This document shows positions 34,905 through 44,209 of a stretch of DNA of 64,000 nt, one piece after another. The position numbers were made by a program, and so were the translations under genes. Origin of the DNA: Microbacterium aurantiacum (lineage in GTDB: Bacteria > Actinomycetota > Actinomycetes > Actinomycetales > Microbacteriaceae); contig NZ_PGGU01000016.1 of the NCBI RefSeq assembly GCF_002872075.1, forward strand, positions 484,466 through 548,465, in the 5' to 3' direction. The notes under the pieces were generated by a model. That model worked only from the letters and a program-made list of their open reading frames with translations. It searched no databases and had not been told where the DNA came from. How positions within the stretch are numbered: the first letter of the stretch is position 1; each line of letters starts with the position of its first letter.

Positions 34905-35342
34905 TCAGCTCTTGGTGAGGTCCTGCGCGAGCATCACGAGGATGCCGCTGGGTCCGCGCAGGTAGGTGAGCTTGTAGACGTCCTGATAGTTCGCCACCCC
35001 GCGGAGCGGGTGGTATCCGTGCCGTGCCGCGATGGCGAGGGAATCGTCGATGTCGTCGACGGAGAAGGCGACGCGGTGCATCCCGATCTCGTTCGGCAGC
35101 GTCGGCTCGGTCTCGATCGCCTCGGGGTGGATGTACTCGAAGAGCTCGATCTGACCTTGCCCGTCGGGTGTCTGGAGCACGGCGATCTTGGCGTGGTTGC
35201 CGTCGAGGCCGACGGCGGTGTCGGCCCATTCGCCGCTGACCTCGTCGCGTCCGAGCACGGTGAGGCCGAGGTCGGAGAAGAACGAGATCGTCTCCTCGAG
35301 ATCGCGGACGGCGATGCCGATGTTCTCAAGCTTGATCGTCAT
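34905..35342 (-). CDS. VOC-family lyase/epimerase-like protein
   Basis: 145 aa from ATG 35342, 6 nt after TAGCAT (35354-35349, minus strand), leaderless. Two VOC repeats with LENIGIAVRDLEETISFFSD at the start, KIAVLQTPDGQGQIELFEYI (metal Glu) in the middle, GMHRVAFSVDDIDDSL (metal His) and LRGPSGILVML at the end. This layout is near methylmalonyl-CoA epimerase and glyoxalase I but without their specific signatures. Metal-binding positions are intact by eye. Lies between the GDPD-fusion gene and a ROK regulator. Confidence 0.85.
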   Translation of the reverse strand: MTIKLENIGIAVRDLEETISFFSDLGLTVLGRDEVSGEWADTAVGLDGNHAKIAVLQTPDGQGQIELFEYIHPEAIETEPTLPNEIGMHRVAFSVDDIDDSLAIAARHGYHPLRGVANYQDVYKLTYLRGPSGILVMLAQDLTKS

Positions 35343-35471
35343 GGGGGGATGCTACTCGCTGCCCACGACGAGAGGTCGGCCCGCGCCCGAGGTTACGCGC
35401 GCGGGAGCCGGCGGTGGACCCCCGGCTCTCCCGGCGGCGCGCCGTAGAATCGGATCAGTATCCGCTGCACG

Positions 35472-36722
35472 ATGAGAGGGGTGAGCACTCTGGCCGAGAC
35501 CAGGCATCCCATCGATTCGAATGCCGGTCACTCGCCCAGGGTCGGCAACCTCGACGATCTGCGCCGCAGCAACCTGTCCACGGTGCTGAGCCTCGTGCAC
35601 GCGAACCGTGCTCTCTCCCGTTCGGAGATCACGAAGGCGACCGGCCTCAACCGCTCGACCGTCGCGACCATCGTGGTCGAGCTCGAAGAGCTGGGGCTCG
35701 TCTCGGCCACACAGCCGCGCGAGCACAAGCGGATCGGGCGGCCCAGTTCCGTCATCGCACCCACGGATCGGGTGGTGGCGATCGTCGTCAACCCGGAACT
35801 GGATGCGACGACGATCGGCGTCGTCGCCCTGGGGGGCCGGGTGCTGCGGTCCGTCCGTTTTCAAACGGACCGTGTGCCCTCCGCGACCGAGGTCGTCAAC
35901 GCGGTGACGGCGGTCCTCTCCGGCATGCGTCCTCAGCTCGACGCGGATCATTCCGTCGTGGGCATCTCCCTCGCCATCCCCGGACTCGTCCGGGTGCATG
36001 ACGGACTCGTGAAGCTGGCTCCGCACCTGGAATGGGTGGACGAGCCGATCGTGGAGACGCTTGCCGCCCGCACCGGCCTCCCGGTGTTCGCCGGCAACGA
36101 CGCGAACGCCGGTGTCGTCGCGGAGGCGCTGTTCGGCGCGGGCCGCGATCAGGACAACGTCGTGTATCTGAACGGCGGGGCGAGCGGAATCGGCGCCGGC
36201 ATCATCGCCGGCCGTCGCTCCCTGATCGGAGCGCACGGATACGGCGGTGAGCTCGGCCACACCGTCGTCAACTCGTCGGGCGTGATGTGTCATTGCGGTG
36301 CCACGGGCTGTCTCGAGACCGAGGTCACCCGTTCTGCACTGCTGCACGTGCTCGAGCTGAGTGAGGACGACGTCGACACCCTCGAAGCGCGGCTCGGGGA
36401 GGCGTATGCCGATAGCCGGGACGTCCGGACGGTCGTCGACCGGCAGCTGCGCTATCTGGGTGTGGCTCTCCGGAACATCGTCAACACGTTCAATCCGGAA
36501 CTGGTGATCCTCGGCGGCTTCCTCGCGACTCTGCACAGGGTGGGCGGCCTGTACCTGGAGGACACGGTGCGTTCGTCTGCGCTGTCCGGCCCCTCGGACG
36601 ACGTGACGATCGTCGCATCCGCTCTGGGCCGCGACAACCTTCTCATCGGCGCGGCAGAGCTGGCGTTCGCGGCTGTCCTGCGCGATCCGTCGTCGGCCGC
36701 ACCTCGCGCCGTCGCGGGATGA
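35472..36722 (+). CDS. ROK-family transcriptional repressor (paralogue 1)
   Basis: 416 aa from ATG 35472, 21 nt after the -10-like TAGAAT (35445-35450); GTG 35481 is an alternative. N-terminal winged helix (about 25-90) with SRSEITKATGLNRSTVATIV, then the ROK fold: NPELDATTIGVVALGG, VYLNGGASGIGAGIIAG and the zinc motif CHCGATGCLETE. XylR/NagC-like ROK proteins repress sugar uptake operons until sugar binds. Flanks the sugar cassette on the left; the other flank has a paralogue at 42941. Confidence 0.9.
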   Translation: MRGVSTLAETRHPIDSNAGHSPRVGNLDDLRRSNLSTVLSLVHANRALSRSEITKATGLNRSTVATIVVELEELGLVSATQPREHKRIGRPSSVIAPTDRVVAIVVNPELDATTIGVVALGGRVLRSVRFQTDRVPSATEVVNAVTAVLSGMRPQLDADHSVVGISLAIPGLVRVHDGLVKLAPHLEWVDEPIVETLAARTGLPVFAGNDANAGVVAEALFGAGRDQDNVVYLNGGASGIGAGIIAGRRSLIGAHGYGGELGHTVVNSSGVMCHCGATGCLETEVTRSALLHVLELSEDDVDTLEARLGEAYADSRDVRTVVDRQLRYLGVALRNIVNTFNPELVILGGFLATLHRVGGLYLEDTVRSSALSGPSDDVTIVASALGRDNLLIGAAELAFAAVLRDPSSAAPRAVAG

Positions 36723-36753
36723 GCCGCCTCGGCGCGCTCAGATTCCCTGGCCG

Positions 36754-37818
36754 CTAACTTCGGGCGTCGCGACGCGCGAACCGCTGCTGCAGCAGCACGG
36801 CGGCGACGATGATGATGCCCTTCGCGATGTTCTGCACAGACGAGGAGAGGTTGTTCTGGACGAACACGTTCGACAGCGTCGCGAAGATCAGCACGCCGAA
36901 GACCGTGCCGGTGATCGTTCCGCGACCGCCGGCGAGCAGTGTGCCACCCACGACGACGGCGGCGATCGCGTCGAGTTCCGCGAGGGTGCCGTGCGTCGAC
37001 GTTCCGGCAGTCGTGCGGCCGAGGATCATCACCGCCGCGATGCCGGCAGTGAGGCCGGCGATCGCGTACAGCCACATGGTGTGGCGCTTGACGTTGATAC
37101 CGGCGAGGCGCGCGGCCTCGCGGTTGCCGCCGAGCGCGACCGTGCGACGGCCGAAGGTCGTGCGGTTGAGCAGCACCCAGCCCGCGCCCGCCACGAACGC
37201 GAAGATCCAGATGAGCATGTCGACGCCGAGGAAGTCGCCGCTGAGGAACTTGACGAACCCGCGGTCGTCGATGGTGAGGGTGCGGCGGCCGGCCAGGATC
37301 TCGGCCAGGCCGCGCGCGGCGACGAGCATCGCGAGCGTCGCCATGAACGCGACCACCTTGCCGTAGGCGATGACGACGCCGTTGATGAGCCCGGCACCGA
37401 TGCCCACCGCCAGCGCGATGACGACCATCATGACCCAGTGCGTCCGGTCGGCGAAGTTCTGCATGACGCTGAGGGTCGCGACGACCGAGGCGAGACCCAT
37501 CACCGATCCGACCGACAGGTCGATGCCACCGCCGATGATCACGAACGTCATGCCGATGCTGAGCACCCCGATGATCGAAGCCTGCCGCAGGATGACGAGG
37601 ACGTTGTTCACCGAGGTGAACGAGTCTCCCGAAGTCGCGGCGCCGATGATCACGATCAGGGCGAGAGCGAGCACGAGACCGAGATTTCTGCCGACGGGCC
37701 CGCTCAGCGCGCGCCTCCAGGCGGGAACGGTGCTCCCGGTCTGGATATCGGTCGTCATGGTGCCCGGCGCCGGCATCCGTTCCGCGGCCGGGATGCCCTG
37801 GTTGTTCTGGTCGCTCAC
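36754..37818 (-). CDS. sugar ABC transporter permease (RbsC type)
   Basis: 354 aa from GTG 37818, overlapping the ATPase gene by 4 nt. About nine to ten hydrophobic helices. The RbsC family loops are visible, for example GMTFVIIGGGIDLSVGSVMG and the EAA-like AALGGN-type NRTTFGRRTVALGGNREAARLAGIN (quoted: FGRRTVALGGNREAARLAGI). Exports no substrate itself; forms the channel for a pentose or cyclitol with the ATPase and the binding protein encoded divergently. Confidence 0.93.
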   Translation of the reverse strand: MSDQNNQGIPAAERMPAPGTMTTDIQTGSTVPAWRRALSGPVGRNLGLVLALALIVIIGAATSGDSFTSVNNVLVILRQASIIGVLSIGMTFVIIGGGIDLSVGSVMGLASVVATLSVMQNFADRTHWVMMVVIALAVGIGAGLINGVVIAYGKVVAFMATLAMLVAARGLAEILAGRRTLTIDDRGFVKFLSGDFLGVDMLIWIFAFVAGAGWVLLNRTTFGRRTVALGGNREAARLAGINVKRHTMWLYAIAGLTAGIAAVMILGRTTAGTSTHGTLAELDAIAAVVVGGTLLAGGRGTITGTVFGVLIFATLSNVFVQNNLSSSVQNIAKGIIIVAAVLLQQRFARRDARS

Positions 37819-39332
37819 GCTGCGGTTCCTTTCATGATGAGATCGAGCACTCCGTGCTCATCGATCTCTGCTGCCGGCACGGTGCTGAGGACATTCCCGT
37901 CGGAGACGACGAGCACCGTGTCGGCCAGCCCCAGTACTTCTTCGATCTCGCTGGAGACGATGACGATGGCGTTGCCGGCAGCGGCGAGGCGCCGGATCAG
38001 CGCGTAGATCTCGGTCCTCGCGCCGACGTCGACGCCGCGAGTCGGCTCGTCGAGCAGCAGCACCCGGGTGCCGTGCACCAGCCATCGCGCCAGGAGGATC
38101 TTCTGCTGGTTGCCGCCCGACAGCGTGATCGCCGGCCGGTCGGGGTCTGCGGGGCGAAGCTCGAGCGCATCGATCTGCTCGCGGGCGGCCTTGCGCTCCG
38201 ACTTCTCGTCGAGGAACCCGGCCTTGGCGAATCGGGGGATCGACGAGAGCGTCACGTTCACGAAGATCGGCTCTTCGGGGACCAGGCCCTGGCTCTTGCG
38301 CTCTTCGGGAGAGAGGCCGATGCCGGCTCTGACCGCCGCGACGACCGAGCCGCGACGCAGCGGCTTCGAGCCCACGCGCACCGAACCGAACCCGGCCTTG
38401 CGTGCACCGTAGATCGTCTCCAGGATCTCGGTGCGGCCCGACCCGACCAGGCCGGCCAAGCCGACGACCTCGCCGGCTCGCACCGAGAAGCTCACGTCGG
38501 AGAACACACCGGGAAGACCGAGATGATCGACCTCGAGGATCACCGGCGCGTCATCCGGGATGGCGACGGCGGGCGGGAAGACGTTCGCGACCTCTCGACC
38601 GGTCATCAGCCGGATGAGCTCGCTGGTGGGGGTGTCGGCGACAGGGAGACCGTTGGCCGTCGAGCGTCCGTCCTTGATGACGGTGATCCGGTCGCCGATC
38701 TGCCGGATCTCTTCCAGACGATGCGTGATGTACACGACCGCGATCCCCGCCGCCGTCAGCTCGCGGATCACGGTGAAGAGGCTCTTGACCTCTTCGTTGT
38801 CGAGCACCGCGGAGGGCTCGTCCATGATGATCAGCTTGATGTCGCGCGAGAGCGCTCTGGCCATGCTCACGATCTGCTTGTTGGCGGCGCTGAGCAGGCC
38901 GACCTCGGTGTTCGGCGAGATCGAGCCATGACCGAGGCGCTTCATCAGTTCGCGGGCCTGCCGGTTGGTCTGAGCGCGCCGGGTGAAGACCCCCCGTGTC
39001 AGTTCGTGCCCCAGGAAGATGTTCTCGGAGACCGTCAGGCCGTCGACGACATCCAGCTCCTGGTACATCGTGGCGATGCCGATCTCGAGGGCCGACTCCG
39101 GCGTCGGCAGCTCGACCTGCTCGCCGCGCCAGACGATCTCTCCCTCGTCGGGCGCGTGCACACCGGCGAGCACCTTGATGAGCGTGGACTTCCCCGCGCC
39201 GTTCTGGCCGAGGATGCAGTGGACCTCGCCGGCCCTGACGTCGAGATCCACGCCCTTCAGAGCCCGAACGCCGGCGAACGCCTTGGTCAATCCTCGAACG
39301 GTGAGGAGCGCCTCATGGTCGACTTTGATCAT
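37815..39332 (-). CDS. sugar ABC transporter ATPase (RbsA type, two ABC domains)
   Basis: 505 aa. First nucleotide-binding domain: Walker A LGQNGAGKST (about 38-47), Walker B LIIMDEPSAVLD; second: LVGSGRTEI (degenerate Walker A), signature LSGGNQQKILLARWL and LLLDEPTRGVDVG. Two tandem ABC cassettes with the degenerate P-loop in the second domain is the RbsA/MglA layout. The first cassette uses LSAANKQ instead of LSGGQ, as in this family. Translated first in a two-gene operon with the permease, divergent from the binding-protein gene. Confidence 0.94.
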   Translation of the reverse strand: MIKVDHEALLTVRGLTKAFAGVRALKGVDLDVRAGEVHCILGQNGAGKSTLIKVLAGVHAPDEGEIVWRGEQVELPTPESALEIGIATMYQELDVVDGLTVSENIFLGHELTRGVFTRRAQTNRQARELMKRLGHGSISPNTEVGLLSAANKQIVSMARALSRDIKLIIMDEPSAVLDNEEVKSLFTVIRELTAAGIAVVYITHRLEEIRQIGDRITVIKDGRSTANGLPVADTPTSELIRLMTGREVANVFPPAVAIPDDAPVILEVDHLGLPGVFSDVSFSVRAGEVVGLAGLVGSGRTEILETIYGARKAGFGSVRVGSKPLRRGSVVAAVRAGIGLSPEERKSQGLVPEEPIFVNVTLSSIPRFAKAGFLDEKSERKAAREQIDALELRPADPDRPAITLSGGNQQKILLARWLVHGTRVLLLDEPTRGVDVGARTEIYALIRRLAAAGNAIVIVSSEIEEVLGLADTVLVVSDGNVLSTVPAAEIDEHGVLDLIMKGTAA

Positions 39333-39338
39333 TCACGC

Positions 39339-39451
39339 AACATAACAGAGCCGCTCCGGACGCCGCTACGGGAATGGCGAAATTCCGCCGCCATTCCTCG
39401 CTTTCGGGCGCGGCGATGAGGGTAGACAACCCCATCGGCCGCTGTTATGTT
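39339..39451. promoter_or_regulatory. divergent promoters with identical CTGTTATGTT boxes
   Basis: CTGTTATGTT occurs on each strand: as CTGTTATGTT on plus (39442-39451) and as its complement AACATAACAG (39339-39348). On the plus strand TAGACA (39423-39428), 17-nt spacer and TATGTT (39446-39451) make a good promoter for the binding-protein gene. On the minus strand the same TATGTT lies 7 nt before the rbsA-like ATG (39332), so that transcript would be nearly leaderless, although its -35 is poor. Confidence 0.65.
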
Positions 39452-39483
39452 TTGGCTCAAGCCAATTGGTCAATCGGTGACCA
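39452..39483. promoter_or_regulatory. two adjacent operators: TTGGCTCAAGCCAA and TGGTCA-N5-TGACCA
   Basis: Perfect 6-bp-arm palindrome TTGGCTCAAGCCAA (39452-39465) starts right after the -10 box; a second perfect inverted repeat TGGTCA (39467-39472) and TGACCA (39478-39483) with a 5-nt spacer follows immediately. Position over the start site fits repression. Two ROK repressors flank the cassette, so each site may have its own repressor; this is an inference. Confidence 0.7.
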
Positions 39484-39517
39484 GGCCTATTGCATCCATC
39501 TCGAAGGAGAGAATCAC

Positions 39518-40564
39518 ATGGCAATGACACGCAGCACCACCGGTCGCATCGCGTTGGGGCTCGGCGCAGTTTTCATGGCGGCCACTCTGCTCACCGCCTG
39601 TTCGGAGGGCGCAGACGACGGCGACGTCGTCGACCAGGGCACATCCACCGAGGAGAACGCAGCCGAAGGCGACACGGTCGTCATCGGCTGGTCCGGACCC
39701 GCGGCGGACCACGGATGGCTCGGCGCCATCAACTCCGGCGCCATCGCCGCAGCCGACAGCTTCGGCGACGTCGACCTCCGCGTCGCCGAAGGCACGAACG
39801 ACGTCACCGCGCAGATCGCGGCCATCGAGACGTTCATCAACGACGAGGTCGACGCGATCGTGCTGCTCCCCAGCGACGGCGCCGCGCTGACCGAGGTCGC
39901 GATCAAGGCGATGCAGGCCGGCATTCCGGTCATCAACGTCGACCGCGAGTTCTCCAGCCCCTTCGCCGCACGAGCGACGGTCCTCGGCGACAACTACGGC
40001 ATGGGCGTCAGCGCCGGCACCTACATCTGCGAGCAGCTGGGCGACACCCCGGACGCCGTGGTCGCCGAGATCGCCGGCATCGACTCGCTCCCGCTCACGC
40101 AGGACCGTTCCGACGGCTTCAAGGACGCGCTCGATGACTGCGGCCTGGAGGTCAGCAACCGCGTGGCGGCTGACTTCACCGTGCAGGGTGGTGAGGCCGC
40201 GACCTCTCAGCTGCTGTCGGCGGCGCCGAAGATCGACGCGATCTGGAACCACGACGACGACCAGGGCATCGGCGTGCTGGCCGCGATCGACGCTGCGGGT
40301 CGCGACGAGTTCTTCATGGTCGGCGGCGCGGGTTCGCAGAACGCGATGGAGGCCATCGAGGCCGATGACTCGGTCCTGAAGGCGACGATCGTCTACCCGT
40401 CGACCCAGGCTGCGGACGGGATCGCTCTCGCCCGGCTCATCGCACAGGGCAAGACGGTCGGCGACCTGGTCACCCCCAGCGTCCCGAACCGGATCGTGCT
40501 GGATGCTCCGGTCATCACCAAGGAGAATGTCGGGGACTTCATCGACCTCGCCTTCGAGTCCTGA
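39518..40564 (+). CDS. sugar ABC transporter substrate-binding lipoprotein (RbsB type)
   Basis: 348 aa from ATG 39518 with GAAGGAGAG upstream. Lipobox LLTAC (cysteine about residue 28), then an acidic tether (SEGADDGDVVDQG) and a type I periplasmic-binding fold starting VVIGWSGPAADHGWLGAIN; PVINVDREFSSPFAAR and WNHDDDQGIGVLAAIDAAG are typical of the ribose/inositol/galactose group. Works with the divergently encoded permease and ATPase. The spectrum of acidic residues is compatible with a polyol or pyranose; the actual sugar is not determined. Confidence 0.92.
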   Translation: MAMTRSTTGRIALGLGAVFMAATLLTACSEGADDGDVVDQGTSTEENAAEGDTVVIGWSGPAADHGWLGAINSGAIAAADSFGDVDLRVAEGTNDVTAQIAAIETFINDEVDAIVLLPSDGAALTEVAIKAMQAGIPVINVDREFSSPFAARATVLGDNYGMGVSAGTYICEQLGDTPDAVVAEIAGIDSLPLTQDRSDGFKDALDDCGLEVSNRVAADFTVQGGEAATSQLLSAAPKIDAIWNHDDDQGIGVLAAIDAAGRDEFFMVGGAGSQNAMEAIEADDSVLKATIVYPSTQAADGIALARLIAQGKTVGDLVTPSVPNRIVLDAPVITKENVGDFIDLAFES

Positions 40565-40631
40565 GAACGCTCTTCGGGGCGTTCGGCCGCAGCCGGACGC
40601 CCCGAACGACACGCAACGAGGAGAACGACAC

Positions 40632-41813
40632 GTGTCACGTCAACTACGCGTAGCCATGATCGGCTACGGATTCATGGGAGCGACGCATTCGCAGGGCTGG
40701 CGAGTGGCTCCCCGCTTCTTCGACCTTCCGGCCGAGCCGGTCATGCAGGTCGTCGTCGGACGCAACGAAGACGCCGTCAGTGCCGCGGCCCGCAAATGGG
40801 GCTGGGCGGAGCATGCGACCGACTGGCGTGATGTCATCGCGCGCGATGACATCGACGTCGTCGACGTCGTGACCAGCGGTGACAGCCACGCCGAGATCGC
40901 GATCGCCGCCCTCGAAGCCGGCAAGCACGTGCTGTGCGAGAAACCGCTCGCGAACACGGTCGCGGAGGCCGAGGCGATGGTGGCCGCAGCCGCGCGTGCC
41001 GGCGCCGCGGGCACGCAGTCTATGGTCGGGTTCACCTATCGGCGCGTTCCGGCCGTGGCCTACGCCCGCAGCCTGATCGCCGACGGCCGCATCGGAACGG
41101 TGCGCCAGATCCGCGCGTCGTATCGCCAGGATTGGCTGATGGATGCGGAGGCGCCGCTCACCTGGCGCCTGCAGAAGGAGCGGGCGGGCTCCGGCTCGCT
41201 GGGCGACATCGGCGTCCACGCCGTGGACCTCGCCGAGCACCTGACCGGACTGCAGCTCACCGCCGTCGCCGGAGTGCTCGAGACGATCGTCACCGAGCGT
41301 CCGCTGATGGGGGAGAGTATCGGGCTGTCGGGAACGGCATCCGCCGAACGCGGTGAGGTGACCGTCGACGACCTGGCCATCTTCACCGGCCGCTTCGCCG
41401 ACCCCGCCGGCGGTGCCGGCGCGCTGGGATCGTTCGAGGCGACCCGGTTCGCGACGGGCCGGAAGAACGCCCTGCGCATCGAGATCTCGGGTTCCACAGG
41501 AGCGCTCGCGTTCGACCTCGAGCGGATGAACCAGCTCGAGTTCCACGACGCGACCGTTCCGCCTCTCGAGCAGGGGTTCCGCACGATCCTGGTCACCGAG
41601 CACGATCACCCCTACCTCGCTCCCTGGTGGCCGCCCGGCCACATGCTCGGCTACGAGCACGCGTTCTCCAACCAGGTTCACGATTTCGTGAACGCGGTGG
41701 TGACCGGCGAGGCGGCGACGCCGTCGTTCGCCGAGGGTCTGCATCTTCAGAAGGTGCTCGAGGCCGTACAGCAGAGCTCCGCCGCCGACGCGGCATGGCG
41801 GCCGGTCGACTGA
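40632..41813 (+). CDS. Gfo/Idh/MocA-family oxidoreductase
   Basis: 393 aa from GTG 40632 with GAGGAGA upstream. Rossmann domain with VAMIGYGFMGATHSQGW (GxGxxG-like) and the family signature EAGKHVLCEKPLANTVAEAE (quoted: AGKHVLCEKPLANT, containing the catalytic EKP lysine). C-terminal beta domain with GSGSLGDIGVHAVDLAEHL. NAD(P)-dependent oxidation of a sugar hydroxyl, often to a 3-keto or 2-keto product. Third gene of a divergent transporter operon; its neighbour, a TIM-barrel isomerase, is the usual partner. Confidence 0.92.
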   Translation: MSRQLRVAMIGYGFMGATHSQGWRVAPRFFDLPAEPVMQVVVGRNEDAVSAAARKWGWAEHATDWRDVIARDDIDVVDVVTSGDSHAEIAIAALEAGKHVLCEKPLANTVAEAEAMVAAAARAGAAGTQSMVGFTYRRVPAVAYARSLIADGRIGTVRQIRASYRQDWLMDAEAPLTWRLQKERAGSGSLGDIGVHAVDLAEHLTGLQLTAVAGVLETIVTERPLMGESIGLSGTASAERGEVTVDDLAIFTGRFADPAGGAGALGSFEATRFATGRKNALRIEISGSTGALAFDLERMNQLEFHDATVPPLEQGFRTILVTEHDHPYLAPWWPPGHMLGYEHAFSNQVHDFVNAVVTGEAATPSFAEGLHLQKVLEAVQQSSAADAAWRPVD

Positions 41814-41849
41814 CCGGCCCGCACCGATACGCGAACGAAAGGACCAGAC

Positions 41850-42851
41850 ATGGCACGACCGATCACTCTCTTCACCGGCCAGTGGGCCGACGTGCCCCTC
41901 GAAGAGGTCGCGCGCCTCGCCTCCGAGTGGGGATACGACGGACTCGAGCTCGCCTGCTGGGGGGATCACCTCGACCCCTGGCGGTGGGATGACGACGAGT
42001 ACGTCCAGGGACGACTCGACCTGCTGGCGAAGTACGACCTGAAGGTCTACGCGATCTCGAACCACCTCAAGGGCCAGGCGGTCTGCGACGATCCCATCGA
42101 CCAGCGCCACCGCGACATCCTCTCCGACCGCGTGTGGGGAGACGGTGACCCCGAGGGCGTCCGGCAGCGGGCGGCCGAGGAGATGAAGAACACCGCGCGT
42201 CTGGCGGCGAAGCTCGGAGTGAAGACCGTCATCGGGTTCACCGGGTCGTCGATCTGGAAGTACGTCGCGATGTTCCCGCCGGCATCCCAGGAGATGATCG
42301 ATGCGGGATACCAGGACTTCGCCGATCGATGGAACCCGATCCTCGATGTCTTCGACGAAGTCGGCGTGCGCTTCGCGCACGAGGTGCATCCGTCGGAGAT
42401 CGCGTACGACTATTGGACGACGGTGCGCACGCTCGAGGCGATCGGCCATCGGGAGGCGTTCGGCCTCAACTGGGATCCGAGCCACTTCATCTGGCAGCAG
42501 TTGAACCCGGTCGACTTCATCCTCGAGTTCGCCGACCGGATCTACCATGTCGACTGCAAGGACGTGAAACTGAACCTCGGCAACGGACGCAACGGCCGGC
42601 TGGGCTCGCACCTCGCGTGGGCGGACATGCGGCGTGGCTGGGATTTCGTGTCGACCGGTCGCGGCGACGTGCCGTGGGAGGCGTCCTTCCGCGCTCTGAA
42701 TCAGATCGGGTACGACGGGCCGATCTCGGTGGAATGGGAGGATGCAGGTATGGATCGACTCATCGGTGCGCCGGAGGCGCTGGACTTCGTGCGACGCAAC
42801 GCGTTCGCGGCACCGGATGCGGCGTTCGACGCCGCCTTCTCGAGCCGCTGA
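41850..42851 (+). CDS. sugar phosphate isomerase/epimerase (TIM barrel, AP endonuclease 2 family)
   Basis: 333 aa, start ATG with GAAAGGA. TIM-barrel proteins of the IolE/IolI/xylose-isomerase-like group: [35 protein letters not shown] (metal Glu/His), [13 protein letters not shown] (metal Asp/His), [11 protein letters not shown] and SVEWEDAG (metal Glu). Metal ligands of this family are therefore present. It probably epimerises, dehydrates or beta-eliminates the product of the neighbouring dehydrogenase. Large members of this group act with Gfo/Idh dehydrogenases on 3-keto sugars. Confidence 0.9.
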   Translation: MARPITLFTGQWADVPLEEVARLASEWGYDGLELACWGDHLDPWRWDDDEYVQGRLDLLAKYDLKVYAISNHLKGQAVCDDPIDQRHRDILSDRVWGDGDPEGVRQRAAEEMKNTARLAAKLGVKTVIGFTGSSIWKYVAMFPPASQEMIDAGYQDFADRWNPILDVFDEVGVRFAHEVHPSEIAYDYWTTVRTLEAIGHREAFGLNWDPSHFIWQQLNPVDFILEFADRIYHVDCKDVKLNLGNGRNGRLGSHLAWADMRRGWDFVSTGRGDVPWEASFRALNQIGYDGPISVEWEDAGMDRLIGAPEALDFVRRNAFAAPDAAFDAAFSSR

Positions 42852-42940
42852 GTACGACCGGTCGTCGCGCCGTTGAGCTGCACTGCACCCACCGAATCGA
42901 CGACCGTCGCGATCTGGATGTCGGCGATGGGTGAGCGGCG

Positions 42941-44167
42941 GTGGGTGCCGTGAGCGCGGATTCGACGGGCGCGACGATCGACGACGTTCGACGGAGCAAC
43001 CTCGCTCAGGTGATGAAGATCGCGCATCAACGAGGGCCGGTCTCGCGTTCGGAGCTGGCGAAGGCCACCGGGATCAGCCGGTCGACCATCGCCGCCCTCG
43101 TCGCCGACCTTCATGAGCGCGGTCTCGTCACCGAGACCCACGGCGTCGCCAAGCGGGTCGGGCGGCCCAGCCTCGTGGTGACGGCAGCACCGACCACGGC
43201 GGCGATCGCGATCAACCCCGAGGTCGACGCCACGCACCTGGCCATCGTGACGCTCGGCGGCCGCGTGGTGCGACACGTCACCCACCGGCACGAGCGCGTG
43301 CCGACCCCGGGCGAGTTCCTGAACGCGGTCACGGCGATCCTCGACGGCATGCGCCCTGAGCTCGATGCGCGCTACCGTCTTCTCGGTGTCGGCGTGGCCG
43401 TTCCCGGGTTGGTGCGGGCGGATGACGGCACGGTGCTGCTCGCGCACCATCTGGGCTGGAGCGACGTCTCGTTCACCGGCGAGATGTCGGATGCGGTCGG
43501 CCTGCCGGTCTACGCGGCCAACGACGCGAACTGCGGTGTGATGGGCGAGGCGGCATTCGGGGCGGGGCGCGACCTCGGCACGATCGTGTATCTCAACGGC
43601 GGGCCGAGCGGAATCGGCGGGGCCATCGCCGTCGGCGGCGGAGTGCTCGGCGGGCACACCGGCCATTCGGGGGAGTTCGGGCATTCGCTGGTCGAATCGT
43701 CGGGGCAGCCCTGCCACTGCGGAGCGGTCGGATGCCTGGAGACGGAGGTGCGCCGGGACCGGCTGCTGCAGTCCGTGCGACTCGACTCGTCACGCATCGA
43801 CGAGCTGATGCCGGCGCTGAGCAGGGCGTGGCTCGATCCTTCGACCGCCGGGCGCCAGGAGATGCAGCGTCAGATCCGGTACCTCGGTGTCGCGCTGCGG
43901 GGCATCGTCAACAGCCTGAATCCGCGGTGCGTGGTGCTCGGCGGCTTCCTCGGAACGCTGCTCAAGGTCGTCGGCGAGGCCGAGATCAAGCGCGCGGTGG
44001 GCGGAACGCTGCCGGGTGGCTTCGAGGACCTGATGCTCCGGCCGGCCGCGCTCGGCGACGAGATCCTTCTGGTCGGCGCCGCCGAGATGGTGTTCCAGCC
44101 CGTGATCGACGACCCGACGCGCCTCTCCCTGATGCCGCTCACGGCTCGAGTGCCGTCACTGACCTGA
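42941..44167 (+). CDS. ROK-family transcriptional repressor (paralogue 2)
   Basis: 408 aa from GTG 42941 (GTG 42950 equally possible). HTH SRSELAKATGISRSTIAALV, ROK domain with VYLNGGPSGIGGAIAVGGGV and zinc motif CHCGAVGCLETE. It aligns closely with the ROK protein at 35472 along its whole length (same order of motifs), so the two are paralogues with a sugar cassette between them. Same strand as the binding-protein operon and 90 nt downstream of it, so it may be co-transcribed or separately expressed. Confidence 0.9.
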   Translation: MGAVSADSTGATIDDVRRSNLAQVMKIAHQRGPVSRSELAKATGISRSTIAALVADLHERGLVTETHGVAKRVGRPSLVVTAAPTTAAIAINPEVDATHLAIVTLGGRVVRHVTHRHERVPTPGEFLNAVTAILDGMRPELDARYRLLGVGVAVPGLVRADDGTVLLAHHLGWSDVSFTGEMSDAVGLPVYAANDANCGVMGEAAFGAGRDLGTIVYLNGGPSGIGGAIAVGGGVLGGHTGHSGEFGHSLVESSGQPCHCGAVGCLETEVRRDRLLQSVRLDSSRIDELMPALSRAWLDPSTAGRQEMQRQIRYLGVALRGIVNSLNPRCVVLGGFLGTLLKVVGEAEIKRAVGGTLPGGFEDLMLRPAALGDEILLVGAAEMVFQPVIDDPTRLSLMPLTARVPSLT

Positions 44168-44209
44168 GGCGTCGTCGCGTCTGACGACTGACTGTCGGCT
44201 GGCGCCGGC

